DNA of 64,000 nucleotides from CAYWEP01 sp964608945 (lineage in GTDB: Bacteria > Patescibacteriota > Microgenomatia > Levybacterales > UBA12049), in the NCBI GenBank assembly GCA_964608945.1, contig CAZSQB010000001.1, positions 30,440 to 94,439 on the forward strand, given 5' to 3'. The notes beneath the pieces are model-generated. The model saw only the letters and a program-made list of their open reading frames with translations, did not search any database and had not been told where the DNA came from. Numbering within the stretch: position 1 is the first letter of the stretch; each line of letters starts with the position of its first letter. Made by a program: the position numbers and the translations under genes. Positions 8,686 through 15,023 of this stretch are shown here, in pieces.

Positions 8686-9222
8686 ATGAAATATAAACAG
8701 ACAAAAATTAAAGGAGTATATATTATTACAATTGAACCTAGGGAAGATTCAAGAGGTTACTTCTCTCGGGTATTTGCAAAAGAAGAACTTAAAAAGCAAG
8801 GTATACCGTACTCTATTGTTCATATTAACAGATCCTTAACGCATGCAAAGGGAACGATTAGGGGAATTCATTACCAAACAAAACCTTACCAAGAAGACAA
8901 AATAATACAATGTCTTTCGGGCAGGGTTCTTGATGTAGCGGTAGATATCAGGAGGACGTCTCCTACTTTTGGAAAATGGGTAGGAATTGAGCTTTCGGGA
9001 ACAAATAAGAAAATGATTCTTATTCCTCGCGGTTGCGCACATGGATTTCAGACGCTTGAAAAAGATTGTCTTATTGAGTATTTTGTTTCAGAGTATTATG
9101 CGCCGGAATATGAAAGAGGAATTCACTGGAAAGATCCATTTTTTAAAATAAAATGGCCAATAAAAAAGGCAATTCTTTCAGAAAAAGATCAAAATTGGCC
9201 AGATTTTCACCCTGTTAAATAA
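8686..9222 (+). CDS. RmlC-like NDP-4-keto-6-deoxyhexose 3,5-epimerase
   Basis: 178-residue cupin, the usual RmlC length. RGIHYQ (59-64) carries the catalytic base His62. GCAHGFQTL (117-125) and EYFVSEYYAPE (131-141) follow, with Tyr132 at the position of the acid in RmlC. The enzyme inverts C3 and/or C5 of a 4-keto sugar nucleotide. It sits 5 bases after the SDR gene and overlaps the RmlD-like gene by one base. Since the operon starts with a cytidylyltransferase, a CDP-linked substrate is likely rather than dTDP. It differs clearly from the second RmlC homologue at 50247-50804, which has the canonical QENHS segment. Confidence 0.87.
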   Translation: MKYKQTKIKGVYIITIEPREDSRGYFSRVFAKEELKKQGIPYSIVHINRSLTHAKGTIRGIHYQTKPYQEDKIIQCLSGRVLDVAVDIRRTSPTFGKWVGIELSGTNKKMILIPRGCAHGFQTLEKDCLIEYFVSEYYAPEYERGIHWKDPFFKIKWPIKKAILSEKDQNWPDFHPVK

Positions 9223-10091
9223 TGAAAATTTTACTTATTGGAAAAAACGGACAACTTGGAGCAGAAATTAATAAACAATCAGTTGAAAGAGGATATAGTA
9301 TTCGTTCTTTCGGACATGAAAGACTTGATATTACAGATAATGAGAAAGTCAAATTAGAAATAGATAAATTCAAACCGGATGTGATTATTAACGCCTCTGC
9401 ATTTCATGTTGTCCCGGAGTGTGAAGATAAACCAGACCAAGCTTTTTTAGTAAATGCAACCGCACTTAAACCGGTTGCACAAATTTGTTCAGAGCAAAAT
9501 ATAAGATTTGTGCATTTTTCAACTGATTACGTTTTTGACGGACTAACAGGATCGCAATATCTTGAGGAAGATAAGCCCAGTCCCGTACAAATGTATGGTA
9601 TATCAAAAGTAGCGGGAGAATACATTATGCTTGCCTACTCTCAAACAAGCGTTGTAATAAGAAGCTCTGGAGTTTATGGAGGGGAAAAAGGAAGCAGGTC
9701 AAAAAAAGGAAATTTTGCTCTCAATATATTGAAACAAGCAGAAAAAGAGAATGTGATTGAAGTGGCATCAGAACAGATTGTTAATCCAACTTATGCGTTG
9801 GATTTGGCAAAAGCGACATTTGATCTTTTAGAGAGTAAAGACACCAGTGGTATTTACCATTTGGTTAATGAGGGCTATTGTTCTTGGGCGGATTTTGCGA
9901 AGGAAATTATTAAAATTAAAAATATGTCAACAAAAATCATTCCTGTTGATAGAGGAGGATTGGCAGGAACACTGCGAAGACCGCTTTTTTCAGCGCTTAA
10001 AAACAATCGAGCGGCAAAACTCGGAATTAAACTCCCGATATGGCAAGACGCAATTAAAAGATACTGTCAGACCATTAGTAAAGATGAATAA
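9222..10091 (+). CDS. RmlD-like NDP-4-keto-sugar reductase
   Basis: 289 residues. GKNGQLGAEI (7-16) is the nucleotide-binding turn of the RmlD family, FSTDYVFDG (99-107) the central signature, and Tyr125/Lys129 (YGISK) the catalytic pair. RmlD-type enzymes reduce the 4-keto group after 3,5-epimerisation, giving a 6-deoxyhexose. Its start overlaps the stop of the RmlC-like gene (TAATGA), and its stop overlaps the start of the GT-C gene by 8 bases, so the operon probably continues into the glycosyltransferases. With RfbF upstream, the predicted product is a CDP-6-deoxyhexose of unknown stereochemistry. Confidence 0.85.
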   Translation: MKILLIGKNGQLGAEINKQSVERGYSIRSFGHERLDITDNEKVKLEIDKFKPDVIINASAFHVVPECEDKPDQAFLVNATALKPVAQICSEQNIRFVHFSTDYVFDGLTGSQYLEEDKPSPVQMYGISKVAGEYIMLAYSQTSVVIRSSGVYGGEKGSRSKKGNFALNILKQAEKENVIEVASEQIVNPTYALDLAKATFDLLESKDTSGIYHLVNEGYCSWADFAKEIIKIKNMSTKIIPVDRGGLAGTLRRPLFSALKNNRAAKLGIKLPIWQDAIKRYCQTISKDE

Positions 10092-12810
10092 CAAATTACT
10101 TAAGACATTATTGATTCCATTTATAATTACGGCTGTTTTTTTTGTGATCCAAGCTTTTTCCTTAATCAAGGACTTTGGATTCTTCTCTGTCATTGAAGAG
10201 AATCGGGTTAGTTTTCAAAGAGATAAACCTTTACAGTCGCCTCTCTTAAAGAGTGAAAAAATAGTCGGAAGATTTAAAGGTGCAGAGAACAACTTTGGTG
10301 TCATACTCTTGAGATTTGTTAAATTTGGGAAAGGTTCGGATACTCTAATATTTAGACTTAAGGAAAAGGGGAGTAGAGACTGGTATTATGAAAATAAATA
10401 CGATGGCGAACTATTTCAAAACAATGAATATTATCCATTTGGTTTTCCATCTATTTCTAGTTCAAAGAATAAGTCTTATCTTTTTGAAATAAAATCAACT
10501 TCAGGAAGTGATAAGAATGGTGTTGCTTTAAGCGATGCTAAACCTCAGTTAGCACTAGTTTATACATATTCCCAAGATCAAATTAGGAATCCTGCATCTC
10601 TACTTTCATTCGTTTATAAAAAAATGATCTACGTCATTGGAAACACTAATTATTTGATGATGTTGGGCGTGTTTTTTCTTTTCTTACTTATTAGGCTTTC
10701 AGCAAAGAGAATTTCAAAACTGTTTTTCAAATTTAAGAAAAATCCCAGAAAATTCGCTGATGAAATTATAGCCGCTATAAATATAAAGAATTTCACCGGG
10801 CGTTCTAAAGAGAGAGGGTTCCAATTTAATAAAGTCAAAATCTATCAGTATCTATTAAATACAAATACGAAGAGAAGAGTATTAATCGCAATACTACTAT
10901 TTCTCATCGCATTTTTATTTAGATATTCTTCGTCGCTAGTTAATCAGTCTAGCATATTTTATTACACGTTGGGTGGAGGAGGAGACTATGATCAATTTAT
11001 GAGAGCATCTACTTGCGCTTTAAATTTTTGTTCGTGGATTATACACCAAAATCTTCTCATTGAATCACTTATTTTAGGTTCTTTTTATCAACTTTTTGGA
11101 TTTGTAGGAGGTCTTAAGACGTATTCACATCTCATGTTACTTCTCTCCTCAATAGTTGCTACTCTTCCATATGTCCTTCTTTCAAGGAAGACTTGGTTCT
11201 CAATTGGTGGAATTGTGGGCTCATTATTTCTTACAACCTCAGACTTTTTAACTACCGTTGCGTTAAACTTCCCCCCCGACAACGGATCTGCCTTTATCTT
11301 CTCAATGTTCTATATAGTTTATTTGTTGACTATGCATTATGGAACAATTCGTTGGCTAGCAGCTCTGGGGTTGACAGGATTTTTTGATGGGATGTTTAAA
11401 GCATTCTTTCTAATCAATGACCTTGCGGCATTGGCTCTTTTTGCTCCCGCCTTCTTTTATGAGAAAACAAGGAAAACGGCCCTACCGCGAGCTAAACAGT
11501 TAAGGGTAATTCTTAAGCGAAAAAATATTAAAATACTACTTTTAGCTTTATTACCATTCCTAATTTTCTTGATTTTGTACTCGGCTTGGGAATATTTTGT
11601 GCAAATAAAATTCTCAGCACCCTATTTTCTAAGAATGTTAGTTGAGACTACGGGATCGAATTTCAGGTCTGAAACGTTATTCTATGATAGAAATTCTGGA
11701 AAAGCAGAACAGGATCTCTTACTGCAATTATTTTACCTTTTAATCTCAGGATTAGTTATGATTAAGCGAATGATTAGTATCTCTGATTTACAGGTAATTT
11801 TTCTAGCGCCAATTTTCTTCGGACTTCTACTCTTTTCCTTTATAAAATCAAGCTCCAAAATTAAACTCTCTCCTCTAAAGCTCGGTACGATATTCGTTTT
11901 TTCGTTTATAAATATCGTTTTACTAGTAAGTGTTAAAAATAATTACTTAGGTATTCATCAAATCTTTCCCGGAGAATATATTTACGCCAATTGGACTTTA
12001 AAGACTTATATCTCTATCTTCCTCTTTGCATCTATAATTTTTCTTTTTATACTAAATTTTAGGTATCAAGCTTTTAAACTTGCTCTTCCAATAGTGCCTT
12101 ACGTTATAATGCTTATTATCCTGACCAAGAATGCTCCCTGGGAAAGGCTTTTGGCGCACGTTATTGTATGGAGTATAATTTTATTTTCCTTCCTTATTGA
12201 TTGGATTTTAAGCAATACTAAGAAGAACCTGCCTGCCCTGCCTGCCGGCAGGCAGGGCGGCAGGCATGGTTATGCATTAAAAAGATTATGGATTGGTCCT
12301 ATCCTTCTAGTTCTATTCATCTTTTTTTATACAATTCCTAAAACATCGAGTATGGTAGCGCAACTGCGTTCAGGTATTAACAACACAAGAGGCGAAGTTG
12401 AATACTTAAAATGGGTAAACTCAGAATTACCAAAAAATGCCATAATTCTTGCAGGAGGGAAAAGTGATCTAGTAACTGTTACCGAAAATATAAATAGACC
12501 TATTATTTATAATACTTTGTGGTCCACCTCTTTACTAATTCGTCCAAATAGAATTCCTGGAGTATCACCGCAAGATTTCACTCTCACAGGGGAATTGAGG
12601 AATAAAGAAAATTTTAATAAAAAAAGATATTTTGTTTTAGAGAGCGATGTCTATTTATGGAGGGGAAGGCTTCAAGGTGTAGGAGATAACGTCTTTACAA
12701 CAGAGCCAAAATCTAATATTGCTCTTCACGCGCAAGATTTCTCAATAAAAGTTTACAAAACAAGTCAAGAACTTAATAAAAACATCTATGAGTTGAGACC
12801 AAAAGAATGA
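10084..12810 (+). CDS. Large GT-C-type membrane glycosyltransferase, paralogue 1
   Basis: 908 residues from the ATG at 10084 (starts further upstream in this frame lie inside the rmlD-like gene). Order: TM1, a ~150-residue beta-rich extracytoplasmic domain (GAENNFGVILLRF onward), a second TM, a charged cytoplasmic linker, then a polytopic core. The core opens with GGGGDYDQF, an acidic GT-C loop likely to bind metal and polyprenyl-phosphate sugar, and a soluble C-terminal tail follows. It is paralogous to the gene at 15024 over its whole length. Bases 12022-12522 are identical to 17046-17546, and a GC-rich palindrome is inserted in frame at 12228-12264. The transferred sugar is unknown; the 6-deoxyhexose of the preceding operon is a candidate. 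Confidence 0.72.
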   Translation: MNNKLLKTLLIPFIITAVFFVIQAFSLIKDFGFFSVIEENRVSFQRDKPLQSPLLKSEKIVGRFKGAENNFGVILLRFVKFGKGSDTLIFRLKEKGSRDWYYENKYDGELFQNNEYYPFGFPSISSSKNKSYLFEIKSTSGSDKNGVALSDAKPQLALVYTYSQDQIRNPASLLSFVYKKMIYVIGNTNYLMMLGVFFLFLLIRLSAKRISKLFFKFKKNPRKFADEIIAAINIKNFTGRSKERGFQFNKVKIYQYLLNTNTKRRVLIAILLFLIAFLFRYSSSLVNQSSIFYYTLGGGGDYDQFMRASTCALNFCSWIIHQNLLIESLILGSFYQLFGFVGGLKTYSHLMLLLSSIVATLPYVLLSRKTWFSIGGIVGSLFLTTSDFLTTVALNFPPDNGSAFIFSMFYIVYLLTMHYGTIRWLAALGLTGFFDGMFKAFFLINDLAALALFAPAFFYEKTRKTALPRAKQLRVILKRKNIKILLLALLPFLIFLILYSAWEYFVQIKFSAPYFLRMLVETTGSNFRSETLFYDRNSGKAEQDLLLQLFYLLISGLVMIKRMISISDLQVIFLAPIFFGLLLFSFIKSSSKIKLSPLKLGTIFVFSFINIVLLVSVKNNYLGIHQIFPGEYIYANWTLKTYISIFLFASIIFLFILNFRYQAFKLALPIVPYVIMLIILTKNAPWERLLAHVIVWSIILFSFLIDWILSNTKKNLPALPAGRQGGRHGYALKRLWIGPILLVLFIFFYTIPKTSSMVAQLRSGINNTRGEVEYLKWVNSELPKNAIILAGGKSDLVTVTENINRPIIYNTLWSTSLLIRPNRIPGVSPQDFTLTGELRNKENFNKKRYFVLESDVYLWRGRLQGVGDNVFTTEPKSNIALHAQDFSIKVYKTSQELNKNIYELRPKE
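12022..12522 (+). repeat. 501-bp exact repeat, copy 1 (second copy 17046-17546)
   Basis: By direct reading the two stretches match base for base with a constant offset of 5024. Matching stops at base 12021 (C against T) on the left and 12523 (T against A) on the right. The surrounding coding sequences of the two paralogues differ at many positions. The tract covers the last membrane helices and the first part of the C-terminal domain. Confidence 0.93.
12228..12264 (+). repeat. GC-rich palindromic element inserted in frame, copy 1
   Basis: Bases 12235-12258 form a perfect 24-base palindrome (GCCCTGCCTGCC and its complement), flanked by further imperfect CCTG/CAGG arms. It is far richer in GC than the gene around it and encodes the low-complexity peptide PALPAGRQGGRHG between membrane-helix sequences. 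A related element lies at 30017-30062. Confidence 0.8.
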
Positions 12811-12834
12811 ATCTTCTTGTGATAAAATTGGGAA

Positions 12835-13878
12835 ATGTTAAAATCGAATCCTAAAGTTTCCATAGTTATTCTTAACTATAACGGTAAGAGGTGGCTTGAA
12901 AAGTTGCTTCCTACGATTGAGAAAATAAAATATAAGCCTCTTGAAGTTATTATTGTAAATAACGGATCAACAGATGACAGTGGAGAATTTGTAAAAAATA
13001 AATATCCCCATTTCCGTTTAATTGAGATAATGCCAAACAGAGGGTTTGCCGGAGCAAATAATTATGGAGTAAAGCATGCGAAAGGAAAATACGTGCTACT
13101 TATTAATAATGATACTCAGGTTCCACCAGATTTTCTTGCTCCAATGGTTGGCCGAATGGAAGTCGATAAAACTGTAGGCGTAATACAACCAATGATAAGG
13201 AGTTTAAGAAATAGAAATGTTCTTGACGCTGCATGCTCTTTCTATACTTCAACTGGTTTTCAATATCACTATGGGTATTACCAACCATATAAGAAGAAGC
13301 AATATAATAAGGAACATTACGTTTATTCTGCTAAGGGAGCGTGTTTATTTACCCGTCGAGATCTTTATTTAAAACTTGGGGGACTGGATGAGGACTTTGT
13401 GTGCTACGTAGAGGAGTCCGATTATTGTCATCGCATTTGGTTGTCGGGTAAAAAAGTTTTGTATTTTCCACAAAGCTATATTTATCACTGGGGCGGTGGA
13501 GATATGTCAGTAATGGAAAAAAGCGAGACCACAATTTTCCGCTCTTTTAGGAATAGATATTACTCATACATTAAGAATCTAAGCTTTGTAGAGCTTATCA
13601 AATTATTACCAGCCCACTTTGTGTTTTCTGAAGCAATGATTTTCTCAGCACTTGCAAGAGGCATAATTCGTTATGGACTTTCTGCACAACTTGGAACTTT
13701 ATGGTGGATTTTCCATCTTCCTCGGATCCTTAAAAAGAGAAGATACATACAAAGGAAAATTAGGAAAGTGTCTGATGCTGACTTCATACCACTGATAAAA
13801 CATGATCCACCTTTATCATACTACCCGCACTTTCTAAGAAATCCTGAAGCAAAATATAATGAATCGCCGATAGACTAA
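12835..13878 (+). CDS. GT2 family glycosyltransferase (rhamnosyltransferase-like), paralogue 1
   Basis: 347 residues. The N-terminal GT-A domain begins VSIVILNYNGKRWLEKLL (8-25), with NNGSTDDSG (42-50) binding the nucleotide and NNDT (91-94) at the DxD position. CYVEESDYCHRIW (around 195) is the ED-x-D-like catalytic segment typical of WbbL-type inverting enzymes. The C-terminal ~100 residues include two weakly hydrophobic helices that may attach it to the membrane. It would transfer one sugar from an NDP donor in the cytoplasm. It lies 24 bases after the GT-C gene, and the next gene is its paralogue. Confidence 0.88.
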   Translation: MLKSNPKVSIVILNYNGKRWLEKLLPTIEKIKYKPLEVIIVNNGSTDDSGEFVKNKYPHFRLIEIMPNRGFAGANNYGVKHAKGKYVLLINNDTQVPPDFLAPMVGRMEVDKTVGVIQPMIRSLRNRNVLDAACSFYTSTGFQYHYGYYQPYKKKQYNKEHYVYSAKGACLFTRRDLYLKLGGLDEDFVCYVEESDYCHRIWLSGKKVLYFPQSYIYHWGGGDMSVMEKSETTIFRSFRNRYYSYIKNLSFVELIKLLPAHFVFSEAMIFSALARGIIRYGLSAQLGTLWWIFHLPRILKKRRYIQRKIRKVSDADFIPLIKHDPPLSYYPHFLRNPEAKYNESPID

Positions 13879-13949
13879 AATGGCAAAGCCGTTTCGACTA
13901 TTAAATCTGGCTGGTGGGGAGCATGACCAAAAAACAGAATTATTAGAAA

Positions 13950-15008
13950 ATGAATTTAAAAATTGTTGAAAGTTCTAAGGTTCCAAAAGTGACCGTACTT
14001 ATACCCAACTACAATGGAAAAAAGTGGCTTGAAAAGTTGCTTCCTACTGTTGAAAAAACAACTTACCCAAACAAAGAAATTCTCGTTGTAAACAACGGAT
14101 CTACAGATAACAGTGGTCAGTTTCTTAAAAAAAACTATCCCAATGTTCGTGTTGTAGAGGTTAAAAAGAACAGAGGTTACGCAGGGGCGAATAATTTTGG
14201 CGTAAAGTTTGCCAAAGGTAAATATATTTTATTTCTCAATAATGATACTCAAGTTACTCCAAGCTTTTTAGAACCTTTGGTTGAAAGGATGGAAAAAGAT
14301 AATACCGTAGGTGCTGTTCAGCCTCAGATAAGACACATGGTTAAAAAAGACGTCATTGATTCAATAGGCTCCCTTTTTACGTTTACAGGATTTTTATACC
14401 ACTATGGGTATTTTCAATCCTACAAAGAAAGGAAATATCAAAAAGAACTATCTGTATATTCTGTCAAAGGAGCATGTTTTCTTATGAGTAAAGAAGATTA
14501 TATAGATCTTGGGGGAATTGATGAGAGCTTTGTAACCTATGTTGAGGAATCAGATCTTTGCCATAGAATTTTGTTAAGTGGTAAGAAAATAGTTTACGTT
14601 CCAAAAAGCGTTGTTTACCATTTTGGGGGAGGGGATATGAACATCATGACAAAAAGTGAAGTAGTGATATTTCGATCCTTTAGAAATAGATTTGTGTCTT
14701 ATTTAAAAAATTTAGGGGTGAAAAAACTTATCCTTGTTCTGCCGGTCCATTTTGTTCTATGCGAAATGCTTATTTTCATGAGCCTTCTGCGGGGAAAGTT
14801 CAAACAGGCCATAGCGTCTCAAGTTGGAGTCGTAGGATGGATCCCAAATTTCTTTTCGATTTTAAAACAGAGAAAATATATACAGTCGCGTATAAGAAAG
14901 ATAAGTGATGATGAACTCTTCGCATCCGTTGAACATAACCCCAGTTTCGGATATTACTCTCATTTCTTTTTTGACCCTTATGGCAAATTTAGCGAAAAAG
15001 AGCTATAA
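13950..15008 (+). CDS. GT2 family glycosyltransferase (rhamnosyltransferase-like), paralogue 2
   Basis: 352 residues, colinear with the preceding gene product: VTVLIPNYNGKKWLEKLL near residue 10, NNGSTDNSG, NNDTQ at the DxD position and TYVEESDLCHRI as catalytic segment. The shared C-terminus (RKYIQSRIRKISDDE) confirms a gene duplication. Conserved active-site parts in both copies suggest two working transferases, perhaps with different donors or acceptors. The 71-base gap before it contains no recognisable feature. It is followed 15 bases later by the second GT-C paralogue, so the order is GT-C, GT2, GT2, GT-C. Confidence 0.88.
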   Translation: MNLKIVESSKVPKVTVLIPNYNGKKWLEKLLPTVEKTTYPNKEILVVNNGSTDNSGQFLKKNYPNVRVVEVKKNRGYAGANNFGVKFAKGKYILFLNNDTQVTPSFLEPLVERMEKDNTVGAVQPQIRHMVKKDVIDSIGSLFTFTGFLYHYGYFQSYKERKYQKELSVYSVKGACFLMSKEDYIDLGGIDESFVTYVEESDLCHRILLSGKKIVYVPKSVVYHFGGGDMNIMTKSEVVIFRSFRNRFVSYLKNLGVKKLILVLPVHFVLCEMLIFMSLLRGKFKQAIASQVGVVGWIPNFFSILKQRKYIQSRIRKISDDELFASVEHNPSFGYYSHFFFDPYGKFSEKEL

Positions 15009-15023
15009 TTTTTTACGTTTTCG

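Noticed and set aside
9847..10083. N-terminal extension of the GT-C gene (987-residue version)
   Set aside because: It lies in another frame of the rmlD-like gene, which is fully supported to its C-terminus. The ATG at 10084 is followed directly by a hydrophobic TM1, so that is the start.
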